64,000 nt of DNA from positions 124,001 to 188,000 of the forward strand of contig NZ_CANKWO010000002.1 of NCBI RefSeq assembly GCF_947487515.1, written 5' to 3'. The translations under genes and the position numbers were made by a program. This DNA comes from an uncultured Litoreibacter sp. (GTDB lineage Bacteria; Pseudomonadota; Alphaproteobacteria; Rhodobacterales; Rhodobacteraceae). The notes below the pieces were generated by a model. That model saw only the letters and a program-made list of their open reading frames with translations. It made no database searches and was not told the DNA's origin. Shown piece after piece: positions 37,528-46,367 of this stretch (position 1 is its first letter; each line of letters starts with the position of its first letter).

Positions 37528-38034
37528 CTAAACCTCGACGACCTCATCAGGGAACTCCGACCGCAGCTCGGCTTTTACCTTGGTCAACGCCTTGCCCAAT
37601 AGGTTCTGACCCGGCCATTCTGCCGGTGGCGTGACAGCGGCTGTCGCGGCGTCCAAGCCTATGCCCCAAATGGTATCTACCGGACTTGCCTCGACCAAGA
37701 GCTTTGCCCCCGTCTGAAACAGCTTGCGGCGCAGGCCTTTGTTTTGCCGGAACTTCGCAAGGTTGATCTGCAGGACGATCTCGCTTTTGTGGGCATCCCA
37801 TGTCGCGCCATCAAAGCCCGCCACCTTTTGGCCAAGCGCCTTTTGCTTGCCTGGATCCTCCGCCTGAAAAATTTTGGCCGCGATTTCATCGTCGTTAAAG
37901 AGCTTGGCTTTGAGGTACATCATCGCCTGCTCGGCACAATTGAAAACGGCCCCGTCTATTTCAATCTTTGACGGCTGCCACTGGCTAAAAGGGCCGGTCC
38001 AATAGAAATGATATTCGTCATGTAAATCAGTCAT
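37528..38034 (-). CDS. NADAR (YbiA/DUF1768) family protein
   Basis: A 168-residue NADAR-domain protein: YHFYWTGPFSQWQPS at the start, the NCAEQAMMYLKAKLFND helix, AKFRQNKGLRRKLFQTG, and IWGIGLDAA near the C terminus, all in family order. Known members include riboflavin-pathway N-glycosidases such as YbiA and enzymes that remove ADP-ribose from guanine in toxin-antitoxin pairs. No DarT-like toxin is next to it, so its role is open. The track start is a TTG inside the R2 terminator; I start at MTDLHDEY. R2 lies immediately upstream and R3 downstream. Confidence 0.88.
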   Translation of the reverse strand: MTDLHDEYHFYWTGPFSQWQPSKIEIDGAVFNCAEQAMMYLKAKLFNDDEIAAKIFQAEDPGKQKALGQKVAGFDGATWDAHKSEIVLQINLAKFRQNKGLRRKLFQTGAKLLVEASPVDTIWGIGLDAATAAVTPPAEWPGQNLLGKALTKVKAELRSEFPDEVVEV

Positions 38035-38063
38035 CCCCTCTTCTAGCCCTGAATGTGGATGCA

Positions 38064-38129
38064 AAAAAGCCCCCGCCGATGTCTCAGCGGGGGCTTCTTA
38101 ATGTCTACCGATGAGGAACGCGCGTTTTC
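38064..38129. repeat. Repeat copy R2 (terminator + 15-bp flank)
   Basis: A 66-bp copy whose first 35 bases match R1 exactly: AAAAAGCCCCCGC, 10-nt loop, GCGGGGGCTTCT; it ends in GGAACGCGCGTTTTC. On the minus strand the stem is followed by TTTTTTG and acts as an intrinsic terminator behind the membrane-protein gene. Confidence 0.9.
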
Positions 38130-38194
38130 GTAGTAAAAGCAATGAGAGCGTCACTCGGTTGTGTTGGAGCACACCAGCAATTCAGATCCTACAC

Positions 38195-38587
38195 TCACTG
38201 ACGCTCTATGATGGTTAGGATGTAGAGTGATTGAAAAATCATCAAAATTACACCCGATATTATCATCAAGAAGCAAAGAGTGCTGAACAGAGTCGATCGA
38301 TTGGTAGCCGCTGAAAGTATGAAGAATTTAAATCCGGACGTCGTTGCATCATCCTTAAACGTATAAAGGATCATAGCTGAAAAGATCAGTATGTGTGGAA
38401 GTGCGAGCAAAACAAACCCGTGTGTGTTTACCGCAGTAGAATACTTAGACATAAGGGCACTGGGAAGTGTGCCCAAAATCACTCGCTGAGCAAGAAGCGC
38501 CACTGCAATTGAGACCGCCAACCATGCGGTCCATTTCAATAGTCGCTTGTTCAGAGGGATGGACTCAAGAGTCATGGTTTTTATCAT
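38195..38587 (-). CDS. Hypothetical small membrane protein
   Basis: A 130-residue protein with three clear hydrophobic segments (about 18-40, 55-75 and 98-122) and short polar loops; no known family recognised. No good ribosome-binding site precedes either possible ATG (MIKTMTLE). R1 lies upstream and R2 follows, so the gene is bracketed by the repeats. It could be a membrane partner of the NADAR protein, but only adjacency supports that. Confidence 0.55.
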   Translation of the reverse strand: MIKTMTLESIPLNKRLLKWTAWLAVSIAVALLAQRVILGTLPSALMSKYSTAVNTHGFVLLALPHILIFSAMILYTFKDDATTSGFKFFILSAATNRSTLFSTLCFLMIISGVILMIFQSLYILTIIERQ

Positions 38588-38654
38588 TCAAATTACTAAT
38601 GGCGCGCGCAAGTCGCAATTCTCACCCAATTTATTACTTATTAATTTCCCAAAC

Positions 38655-38720
38655 AAAAAGCCCCCGCCGATGTCTCAGCGGGGGCTTCTCTATGTCTACG
38701 GTGGCGGAACGCGCGTTTTC
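38655..38720. repeat. Repeat copy R1 (terminator + 15-bp flank)
   Basis: The copy nearest to rplP: AAAAAGCCCCCGC / GCGGGGGCTTCT stem-loop plus the flank ending GGAACGCGCGTTTTC. It is a strong minus-strand terminator about 50-115 nt after the rplP stop, so it should end the S10-segment transcript. Probably the ancestral copy, since it sits next to the conserved gene. Confidence 0.9.
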
Positions 38721-38747
38721 TTGAAAACACGCTGCCTCCGCCAACTT

Positions 38748-38763
38748 CGTTCGCTAGCGAACG
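38748..38763. repeat. 16-bp perfect palindrome after rplP
   Basis: CGTTCGCTAGCGAACG lies 7-22 nt beyond the rplP stop. It resembles the GTTTCGCTcAGCGAAAC hairpin right after the tuf stop, at another islet boundary. Confidence 0.7.
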
Positions 38764-38769
38764 ACGGGA

Positions 38770-39183
38770 TTACCAGTCTTCGCGTACGACGACGCGTGTT
38801 TTGATAGGCAGCTTCATCGCAGCAAGGCGCAGGGCCTCGCGTGCAACTGCGTCGTTCACGCCGTCGATTTCGAACATCATACGGCCAGGTTTGACCTTAC
38901 ATGCCCAAAAGTCCACGGAACCTTTACCCTTACCCATACGAACTTCGATAGGCTTGGAGGTCACTGGCAGGTCTGGGAAAATACGGATCCAGACACGGCC
39001 TTGACGTTTCATGTGACGCGTCATTGCACGACGGGCAGCTTCGATCTGGCGTGCAGTGATACGCTCAGGTTCAGTTGCCTTGAGGCCGTAGGTGCCAAAG
39101 TTCAGGTCTGTCCCGCCCTTTGCTTCACCCTTGATGCGGCCTTTGTGCATCTTGCGAAATTTAGTACGCTTTGGTTGTAGCAT
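38770..39183 (-). CDS. rplP: 50S ribosomal protein L16
   Basis: A 137-residue L16 protein ([68 protein letters not shown]). It organises the A site. It is the last gene of the S10 segment before the repeat-bounded islet. Confidence 0.97.
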   Translation of the reverse strand: MLQPKRTKFRKMHKGRIKGEAKGGTDLNFGTYGLKATEPERITARQIEAARRAMTRHMKRQGRVWIRIFPDLPVTSKPIEVRMGKGKGSVDFWACKVKPGRMMFEIDGVNDAVAREALRLAAMKLPIKTRVVVREDW

Positions 39184-39197
39184 TCTTCACGCCCCCC

Positions 39198-39905
39198 TTA
39201 GCGACGACCGCCAGCACCGCGAGGTGTTGGGCCGTCTTGGAGTTCCTGTTGCTTACGGTCACGCGCTTGTGGATCGTGTTCCATGATCTCGCCTTTGAAG
39301 ATCCATGTTTTGATCCCGATGATGCCATAGGCAGTCATCGCTTCAACGTGTGCGTAATCGATGTCGGCACGCAGGGTGTGCAAAGGCACGCGGCCTTCAC
39401 GGTACCATTCGGTCCGCGCGATCTCGGCGCCACCAAGGCGGCCAGCGAGGTTCACACGGATGCCAAGGGCACCCATACGCATTGCGTTCTGTACCGAGCG
39501 CTTCATAGCGCGACGGAAGGACACACGACGTTCCAGCTGCTGGGCGATGGACTCGCCTACCAGTGCTGCGTCCAATTCAGGCTTACGAACCTCAAGGATG
39601 TTGAGGTGCAGTTCGCTTTCGGTGAACGCGGCCAGCTTCTTGCGCAGACCTTCAATATCGGCGCCTTTTTTGCCGATGATGACGCCTGGGCGTGCTGTGT
39701 GGATTGTCACGCGGCACTTTTTGTGCGGACGCTCAATGATCACACGGCTGATGCCGGCTTGTTTGCACTCAACTTTGATGAACTCGCGCATCCGGATGTC
39801 TTCCAGAAGCATGTCACCGAAGTCTTTGCTTTCAGCGTACCAGCGGCTGTCCCAGGTGCGGTTGACCTGAAGACGCATGCCGATAGGATTTACTTTATTA
39901 CCCAT
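39198..39905 (-). CDS. rpsC: 30S ribosomal protein S3
   Basis: A 235-residue S3 protein ([27 protein letters not shown] domain with [20 protein letters not shown], and [40 protein letters not shown] in the second domain). It lines the mRNA entry channel. One-base overlap with rplV. Confidence 0.97.
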   Translation of the reverse strand: MGNKVNPIGMRLQVNRTWDSRWYAESKDFGDMLLEDIRMREFIKVECKQAGISRVIIERPHKKCRVTIHTARPGVIIGKKGADIEGLRKKLAAFTESELHLNILEVRKPELDAALVGESIAQQLERRVSFRRAMKRSVQNAMRMGALGIRVNLAGRLGGAEIARTEWYREGRVPLHTLRADIDYAHVEAMTAYGIIGIKTWIFKGEIMEHDPQARDRKQQELQDGPTPRGAGGRR

Positions 39906-40291
39906 TATGCCTGCTCCTCAGCTTGAACTTGGCGCACCTTGATTGTCAGCTCGGAAAACGGCTTAACGATCTTGCCGAACCGGCCACGGGCCCGAGGGCG
40001 ACCGCGTTTCATGGTCAAGTTTTTGCCAACATAGGCTTCGGCCACGATCAGATCATCCACGTCAAGGTTGTGGTTGTTCTCAGCGTTCGCGATTGCGGAC
40101 TGCAGGCATTTCTTAACGTCGTCAGAGATACGCTTCTTGGAGAAAGTCAGGTCGGACAAAGCTTTGTCCACTTTCTTGCCACGGATCAGCTGAGCCACGA
40201 GGTTCAGTTTTTGCGGGGAAGTACGGAGCATGCGCAGTTTTGCCATTGCTTCGTTATCTGCCACGCGGCGGGGGTTCTTATCCTTACCCAT
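39905..40291 (-). CDS. rplV: 50S ribosomal protein L22
   Basis: A 128-residue L22 protein with the alphaproteobacterial start [40 protein letters not shown], and the tunnel-hairpin region [15 protein letters not shown]. It lies 3 nt from rpsS. Confidence 0.97.
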   Translation of the reverse strand: MGKDKNPRRVADNEAMAKLRMLRTSPQKLNLVAQLIRGKKVDKALSDLTFSKKRISDDVKKCLQSAIANAENNHNLDVDDLIVAEAYVGKNLTMKRGRPRARGRFGKIVKPFSELTIKVRQVQAEEQA

Positions 40292-40294
40292 GGC

Positions 40295-40573
40295 TTACTT
40301 CCTTTTCGCTTTTTTATCAGCGGCGTGACCGTAATAGGTACGAGTTGGCGAATACTCACCAAACTTCTGACCGATCATGTCTTCGGTTACGCTAACTGGG
40401 ATGTGCTTCTTGCCGTTGTAAACACCAAAGGTGAGGCCAACAAACTGAGGCAAAATGGTAGAGCGGCGAGACCAGATCTTGATCACGTCGTTGCGGCTGC
40501 TGTCTTTCGCAGCTTCGGCCTTCTTCAACACATAAGCGTCGACGAAAGGACCTTTCCATACAGAGCGAGACAT
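40295..40573 (-). CDS. rpsS: 30S ribosomal protein S19
   Basis: A 92-residue S19 protein ([61 protein letters not shown]). It forms part of the small-subunit head near S13. Confidence 0.97.
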   Translation of the reverse strand: MSRSVWKGPFVDAYVLKKAEAAKDSSRNDVIKIWSRRSTILPQFVGLTFGVYNGKKHIPVSVTEDMIGQKFGEYSPTRTYYGHAADKKAKRK

Positions 40574-40576
40574 CTA

Positions 40577-41419
<843 letters not shown>

Positions 41420-41514
41420 GCTTTCTGTCTTCCGTTTTGGAGCAGCGGGACTTACCGCTGCTTGGTTTATAGGGCCCCGAAGGTCCCCGAATTAAAGTGC
41501 TCATGCGAGCAACA
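41420..41514 (-). promoter_or_regulatory. Probable rplB promoter and leader hairpin
   Basis: On the minus strand TATAAA (41467-41472) makes a good -10; the -35 17 nt upstream (TAATTC) is weak. The leader contains AGCAGCGG/CCGCTGCT (41441-41462), an 8-bp stem just before rplB. A separate promoter is expected because a terminator lies between rplW and rplB. Confidence 0.4.
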
Positions 41515-41544
41515 GCAAAGCCCCAGACGAATCTGGGGCTTTGC
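41515..41544 (-). terminator. Terminator after the rplW-rplB islet gene
   Basis: GCAAAGCCCCAGA and TCTGGGGCTTTGC form a perfect 13-bp stem with a 4-nt loop, 62 nt beyond the islet gene. The following U-run is poor, so efficiency is uncertain. Confidence 0.6.
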
Positions 41545-41606
41545 CGATGTCGGTGTTTAGGTTGGAGGGTGTTGCGGGTCAAGGGGGTTAGTAGAGGAAT
41601 TACCCT

Positions 41607-42035
41607 TCAAAACGCTTTTGGAACTTTTCCATTTTTGGGCTGTGCAAGAACTTGAACCCCATCGTCCCAAACTATCTTTCCTGGGTTCGTCAAACGGACT
41701 TCCCGTATCTCGCAACCTGCCAGAGTAAGTACTGATGCCAATTCACGTGCGCGCATAACGACGCTACCTTTTTTCGAACAGGAAAAGCTCGCATCCTTAT
41801 GAAACCAAAACAGAGACTTTCGGACATCAGAAGTCCTCGCTTTCCCTTTGAGGCGTGGATAGGTAAGGCCACCTCCACCGCCCTTGATAAACCAATAGAA
41901 GGCTTCATCATGTGCCCGCTGAACACTTCCCTTTTGTACCGAAAAATCAACGTCATCGCGCGCTGCAAACATCCCAAGTTCAGCGTCAACAGTCGGGTGC
42001 GGTAAGTTAGTAACAAAACGAATGAACATTGCCAT
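41607..42035 (-). CDS. Hypothetical protein between rplW and rplB
   Basis: A 142-residue basic protein of unknown family, predicted soluble, with a glycine run (IKGGGGGLTYPRLKGKAR) and a central RKSLFWFHKDASFSCSKKGSVV segment. GGAG lies 10 nt before the ATG of MAMFIRFV. Terminators flank it on both sides, so it forms its own unit inside the S10 operon. No function inferred. Confidence 0.6.
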   Translation of the reverse strand: MAMFIRFVTNLPHPTVDAELGMFAARDDVDFSVQKGSVQRAHDEAFYWFIKGGGGGLTYPRLKGKARTSDVRKSLFWFHKDASFSCSKKGSVVMRARELASVLTLAGCEIREVRLTNPGKIVWDDGVQVLAQPKNGKVPKAF

Positions 42036-42321
42036 AAGCTAACAGCTCCGGGTTATCCGTATCAACAGAAAGCCGCGCATCGCAGGACCGGGGGATGGCG
42101 ATCAAACCTTCTTGGACACCACTTTATGGCAGCCAAGCACGTCCTCCCTATCAAGATACAACCCAGCCCAACCAAATCGCCAGCCCGTGGGACGGTCCGG
42201 CGATGCTCGGCGCCTGCGGCTTGATTCCGAGCTGGATGGAGCGGACCAACAAAAAAGCCCCGCTCATCAGAGCAGGGCTTCTTCAATTCTATGCGTAGTG
42301 CGGGGTCGCCCCCTGCCCTAC
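42036..42321 (-). terminator. rplW-islet spacer with terminator at 42255-42280
   Basis: AAGCCC-c-GCTC / GAGC-a-GGGCTT is a stem-loop followed on the minus strand by CTTTTTTGTTGG, a strong terminator about 40 nt after rplW. The rest of the spacer has an open plus-strand frame (42095-42298) that I do not accept as a gene. No promoter for the downstream gene was found. Confidence 0.75.
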
Positions 42322-42618
42322 TTAAAGACCAGTGGAGACGTCGATTGTGTTACCTTCTTCGAGGGTAACATACGCCTTCTTCACGTCCTTACGGCGACCA
42401 GGCTGGCCACGGAAACGCTTGACCTTACCTTTGGTGATGGAGGTGTTAACCGCCTTCACCTTGACGCCGAAGAGTGTTTCCACCGCTTCTTTGATCATCG
42501 GCTTGTTCGAGTCGATAGCGACCTCAAATACAACCGCGTTGTTCTCCGAGGCCATAGTGGCTTTCTCGGTGATCAACGGCTTGCGGATCACGTCGTAGTG
42601 CTCAGACTTCGTGCTCAT
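42322..42618 (-). CDS. rplW: 50S ribosomal protein L23
   Basis: A 98-residue L23 protein ([50 protein letters not shown]). It sits at the tunnel exit and docks SRP and trigger factor. ATGA overlap with rplD. It is followed by a strong terminator, so it closes the first S10 segment. Confidence 0.97.
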   Translation of the reverse strand: MSTKSEHYDVIRKPLITEKATMASENNAVVFEVAIDSNKPMIKEAVETLFGVKVKAVNTSITKGKVKRFRGQPGRRKDVKKAYVTLEEGNTIDVSTGL

Positions 42619-43235
42619 GACAGGCGAGCCTCCAGTGCTTCGAGACCAGCTTTGGTGATAACCAAAGTGTCGCGTTTCAGGATGTCGAAGACATTCGCGC
42701 CCATAGTTGGCAGAACGTCCAGACCAGCGATGTTGCGGGCAGCTTGAACGAAGTCAGCATTCACGTCGGCACCGTCGATGATCAAAGCGCGCTTCCAGCC
42801 CAATTCCTTAACCTGTGCGGCCAAAGTTTTGGTTTTCACGTCTTTCACGTCGATGCTGTCGATGATGACCAGCTCGCCTGCAACCGCTTTGGCGGACAGG
42901 GCGTGCATCAGGCCAAGCTTACGAACCTTCTTAGGAAGATCGTGGCCGTGGCTGCGAGGTGTTGGGCCCTTGTAGACACCACCACCGCGGAAGATCGGAG
43001 CCGAACGCGCACCGTGACGTGCGCCACCAGTACCTTTTTGACGGTAGATCTTCTTGGTCGAGTAGTTCACTTCGGAACGGGTCTTCACCTTGTGCGTACC
43101 AGCCTGCGCGTTGTTGCGCTGCCAGCGAACCACACGGTGCAGGATGTCTGCACGTGGCTCCAAGCCGAAGATGGCGTCAGACAGCTCTACGGAGCCGGCC
43201 GATTTGCCGTCAAGTTTGATTGCATCAGCTTTCAT
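42615..43235 (-). CDS. rplD: 50S ribosomal protein L4
   Basis: A 206-residue L4 protein ([61 protein letters not shown]). In E. coli L4 represses the S10 operon; not testable here. I start at MKADAIKLD rather than the track ATG three codons upstream; either way it overlaps the rplC end. Confidence 0.95.
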   Translation of the reverse strand: MKADAIKLDGKSAGSVELSDAIFGLEPRADILHRVVRWQRNNAQAGTHKVKTRSEVNYSTKKIYRQKGTGGARHGARSAPIFRGGGVYKGPTPRSHGHDLPKKVRKLGLMHALSAKAVAGELVIIDSIDVKDVKTKTLAAQVKELGWKRALIIDGADVNADFVQAARNIAGLDVLPTMGANVFDILKRDTLVITKAGLEALEARLS

Positions 43236-43965
43236 CGGACGCATCTCCTTCTGGGGCAGCAGCTTCAGCTGGTGCTTCAGTTACAGCGGCGGAACGCAAA
43301 GCGGCAGGGAAGACAACGGTGTCAGCCAAAGGCTTCTTCACGGCGTCTTTAACGGTGACCCAGCCACCTTTGGAACCAGGAACGGCGCCTTTGATCATGA
43401 TCAGACCGCGATCAACGTCAGTTTTGACAACTTGCAAGTTTTGCGTAGTCACGCGGGCAGCGCCCATGTGGCCGGCCATTTTCTTGCCTTTGAAAACCTT
43501 ACCAGGATCTTGACACTGACCGGTAGAGCCGTGCGAACGGTGAGAGATAGACACACCGTGTGTCGCGCGAAGACCGCCAAAGTTGTGACGCTTCATCGCA
43601 CCAGCGAAACCTTTACCAATCGAGGTGCCAGCTACGTCAACGTATTGGCCCTCAAAATAGTGCTCCGCGATGATTTCTTCACCAACGGGGATCAGGTTTT
43701 CCTCAGCAACGCGGAACTCAGCGACCTTGCGCTTAGGCTCCACCTTCGCAGCGGCGAAGTGGCCGCGCATAGCTTTGGATGTGCGTTTTGCTTTCGCTGT
43801 GCCAGCACCGAGCTGAACCGCTGTGTAGCCGTCCTTCTCCATTGTGCGGTTGGCAACAACTTCCAGCTTGTCGAGTTGAAGAACGGTTACAGGGATCTGC
43901 TTGCCGTCTTCCATGAAGAGGCGGGTCATGCCAACCTTCTTCGCAATTACACCAGAGCGCAACAT
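43225..43965 (-). CDS. rplC: 50S ribosomal protein L3
   Basis: A 246-residue L3 protein ([62 protein letters not shown] with the loop that reaches the peptidyl-transferase centre). The Ala/Glu-rich C-terminal extension of about 25 residues is common in Rhodobacterales. Confidence 0.97.
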   Translation of the reverse strand: MLRSGVIAKKVGMTRLFMEDGKQIPVTVLQLDKLEVVANRTMEKDGYTAVQLGAGTAKAKRTSKAMRGHFAAAKVEPKRKVAEFRVAEENLIPVGEEIIAEHYFEGQYVDVAGTSIGKGFAGAMKRHNFGGLRATHGVSISHRSHGSTGQCQDPGKVFKGKKMAGHMGAARVTTQNLQVVKTDVDRGLIMIKGAVPGSKGGWVTVKDAVKKPLADTVVFPAALRSAAVTEAPAEAAAPEGDASDES

Positions 43966-43978
43966 TCAGTAGCCCTCC

Positions 43979-44290
43979 TTAAACCGAGATCTGGACGTCA
44001 ACGCCAGCAGCAAGGTCGAGCTTCATCAGCGCGTCCACAGTCTGCGGAGTTGGGTCAACGATGTCGAGCAGACGCTTGTGCGTACGGATCTCGAACTGAT
44101 CGCGGGATTTTTTGTCCACGTGTGGGCCACGCAGAACGGTGAATTTTTCAATCTTGTTTGGCAAAGGGATCGGGCCACGAACGTCAGCGCCGGTGCGCTT
44201 GGCTGTGTTAACGATCTCTTGAGTAGATGCATCAAGTACCCGGTAGTCGAATGCTTTCAGGCGGATGCGAATGTTTTGGCTTGCTGCCAT
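43979..44290 (-). CDS. rpsJ: 30S ribosomal protein S10
   Basis: A 103-residue S10/NusE protein ([40 protein letters not shown], ending [22 protein letters not shown]). It works in the ribosome and in NusB-dependent antitermination. First gene of the S10 segment, with its own promoter. Confidence 0.98.
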   Translation of the reverse strand: MAASQNIRIRLKAFDYRVLDASTQEIVNTAKRTGADVRGPIPLPNKIEKFTVLRGPHVDKKSRDQFEIRTHKRLLDIVDPTPQTVDALMKLDLAAGVDVQISV

Positions 44291-44475
44291 GACATATATC
44301 CCTCGAATGAGGTCTTAACGGATTGGAAGATACCAGCTCATCCGGCACCCTCATCGCGTCTATTTTCCAGAACAAAAGAAGGGCACGCATGGCGTACCCC
44401 TGTTCCGATGTGGGTGCTATAGGGCGAGTCGGCGGTTGTGGCAAGGGGGTATTAAAACCCCCTAGAGGTTTTACC
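44291..44475 (-). promoter_or_regulatory. S10-operon promoter and leader
   Basis: On the minus strand TTGCCA (44439-44444) and TATAGC (44416-44421) are 17 nt apart. Transcription would start near 44409, giving a leader of about 120 nt. Small hairpins (GAGGT/ACCTC, GGGGG/CCCCC) lie just upstream, directly after the islet gene. Confidence 0.65.
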
Positions 44476-44889
44476 TCAACTTATCTTGCAATCGCCTTTG
44501 GCACGAAAATCGTTCCCGTAACCTAGTGGTTTAGCAATCACGCTCACCTTGCCCGTATTTTTATGCAGCAAAGCTCTGTAATTGAACGCTGGTGTTCGCT
44601 GGTTCGATTTGCTTTTGGTACCGGTCAAAATCCAACGCAAAATCATTTTGTCCTGAGTGTTCCGAACCAATTTGGAACTCTTCACCTTACCGCCCATTTC
44701 TTCTGCGGTAGGTTTCAATAGTTCGATCGTTTTTTGAGTCGTATCAACTTCAATAATCGAAATTTTCGGAATCCACCCCCCGCTTTTGTGCATGTCTGTC
44801 ATAGTACAATTAAGAGTCATAGTCGCGGCAGAAGTGCTTGTTGCAAAAACCGAAGCAAAAATAGCGGCCAATACGGTGAGGCGTTTCAA
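44476..44889 (-). CDS. Hypothetical secreted protein
   Basis: A 137-residue protein with a signal peptide (MKRLTVLAAIFASVFATSTSA, cleavage before ATMTL). The mature part of about 115 residues has two cysteines (one near each end) and is Lys/Thr-rich; no family recognised. It lies between tuf and rpsJ, is more A+T-rich than both, and has the tuf terminator upstream. Probably an acquired periplasmic protein. Confidence 0.65.
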   Translation of the reverse strand: MKRLTVLAAIFASVFATSTSAATMTLNCTMTDMHKSGGWIPKISIIEVDTTQKTIELLKPTAEEMGGKVKSSKLVRNTQDKMILRWILTGTKSKSNQRTPAFNYRALLHKNTGKVSVIAKPLGYGNDFRAKGDCKIS

Positions 44890-44973
44890 AATAAATCTCC
44901 TATTACAAACTCACTTTTATTCGCATGGGTTCTCTACACTGACAACAACCTTTTCAGAACATTCAAAAGAAAG

Positions 44974-45001
44974 AAGGCCGCCGCATTTCTGCGACGGCCT
45001 T
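44974..45001. terminator. Terminator downstream of tuf
   Basis: AAGGCCG-c-CGC / GCG-a-CGGCCTT, with CTTCTTTCTTTT following on the minus strand and eight Ts on the plus strand. About 100 nt after the tuf stop. Confidence 0.85.
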
Positions 45002-45072
45002 TTTTTTAGTAACAACCGAGTGGGTTCTCTGCTCTCATCGTTCTTACGAACGACTACCGCAGGTCACCCACC

Positions 45073-45101
45073 GTCGCGTTTCGCTCAGCGAAACGGCGAC
45101 G
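45073..45101. repeat. Long hairpin immediately after tuf stop
   Basis: CGTCGC-GTTTCGCT / AGCGAAAC-g-GCGACG forms a 14-bp stem with one bulged base, starting at the base next to the tuf stop codon. A second small palindrome (GTTCttacGAAC) follows near 45037-45054. It may protect the tuf mRNA end. Confidence 0.7.
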
Positions 45102-46277
45102 TTACTCAGTAATCTTAGACACAACGCCCGCGCCAACTGTGCGGCCGCCTTCGCGGATCGCGAAGCGCAGGCCTTGCTCCATCGCGATTGGTGCGATCAG
45201 CTCAACGTCGAACTTCAGGTTATCGCCTGGCATAACCATCTCGGTGCCAGCTGGAAGCTGAACTGTGCCGGTTACGTCAGTAGTCCGGAAGTAGAACTGT
45301 GGACGGTAGTTCGCGAAGAACGGTGTGTGACGACCGCCTTCTTCTTTGGTCAGAATATAGGCTTCTGCTTCGAACTTGGTGTGTGGAGTAACGGAGCCTG
45401 GCTTAACCAGAACCTGACCGCGCTCAACGCCGTCACGGTCGATGCCGCGCAACAGAACACCAACGTTATCGCCAGCTTCACCACGATCCAGCAGCTTGCG
45501 GAACATTTCAACACCAGTACAGGTGGTTTTCGCTGTGTCGCGGATACCAACGATGGACAGCTCGTCGCCCACGTTCACAACGCCACGCTCAACACGGCCA
45601 GTGACAACTGTACCACGGCCAGAGATCGAGAATACGTCCTCGATTGGCAGCAAGAACGGCTGGTCAACAGCGCGCTCTGGTGTTGGGATGTATTCGTCAA
45701 CAGCAGCCATCAACTTCTTGATCGACTCTTCACCGATTTCAGGTGTCTTGCCTTCCATAGCAGCCAGTGCGGAGCCAGGGATCACAGGAATGTCGTCGCC
45801 AGGGTAGTCGTAGGAAGACAGCAGTTCGCGGATTTCCATTTCAACCAGCTCAAGCAGCTCTTCGTCGTCTACTTGGTCAACTTTGTTCATGTAGACAACC
45901 ATCTTAGGGATGCCAACTTGGCGACCCAGCAGGATGTGCTCACGAGTTTGTGGCATTGGGCCGTCAGCCGCGTTCACAACCAAGATCGCGCCGTCCATTT
46001 GCGCCGCACCAGTGATCATGTTTTTCACGTAGTCAGCGTGGCCTGGGCAGTCAACGTGCGCGTAGTGACGTGTCTCTGTTTCATACTCAACGTGCGCTGT
46101 GGAGATCGTGATACCACGTGCTTTTTCTTCTGGCGCGCCGTCGATCTGGTCGTAGGCTTGGAAGTCGCCAAAGTACTTCGTGATTGCTGCTGTCAGCGTG
46201 GTTTTGCCGTGGTCAACGTGGCCGATTGTGCCGATGTTAACGTGCGGTTTAGAGCGTTCAAACTTTTCCTTAGCCAT
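45102..46277 (-). CDS. tuf: Elongation factor Tu
   Basis: A 391-residue GTPase delivering aminoacyl-tRNA. G1 GHVDHGKTT, switch-[21 protein letters not shown] and the C-terminal [13 protein letters not shown] are standard. It is the last gene of the str operon; Rhodobacterales usually carry a second copy elsewhere, which is not in this window. Confidence 0.98.
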   Translation of the reverse strand: MAKEKFERSKPHVNIGTIGHVDHGKTTLTAAITKYFGDFQAYDQIDGAPEEKARGITISTAHVEYETETRHYAHVDCPGHADYVKNMITGAAQMDGAILVVNAADGPMPQTREHILLGRQVGIPKMVVYMNKVDQVDDEELLELVEMEIRELLSSYDYPGDDIPVIPGSALAAMEGKTPEIGEESIKKLMAAVDEYIPTPERAVDQPFLLPIEDVFSISGRGTVVTGRVERGVVNVGDELSIVGIRDTAKTTCTGVEMFRKLLDRGEAGDNVGVLLRGIDRDGVERGQVLVKPGSVTPHTKFEAEAYILTKEEGGRHTPFFANYRPQFYFRTTDVTGTVQLPAGTEMVMPGDNLKFDVELIAPIAMEQGLRFAIREGGRTVGAGVVSKITE

Positions 46278-46367
46278 GATGGCCTCCTGTTTATGTCTAT
46301 GTGCAGGTGGCGGGTTCGACCCGATACCTAAAAGGGAAACGATGCGCGCCCGAGGCGCGCACCGGAA

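Noticed and set aside
37434-38720. Integron attC sites
   Set aside because: The repeats carry a terminator and AACGCGCGTT palindrome but not the GTTRRRY/RYYYAAC core sites of attC, and no integrase gene is present.
42095-42298. 67-codon plus-strand ORF (MAIKPSWTPLYG...) in the rplW-rplB spacer
   Set aside because: Its last third is the rplW terminator hairpin read as protein, and the GGGGG before the ATG is directly adjacent with no spacing. It may be a remnant, but the sequence gives no positive support.
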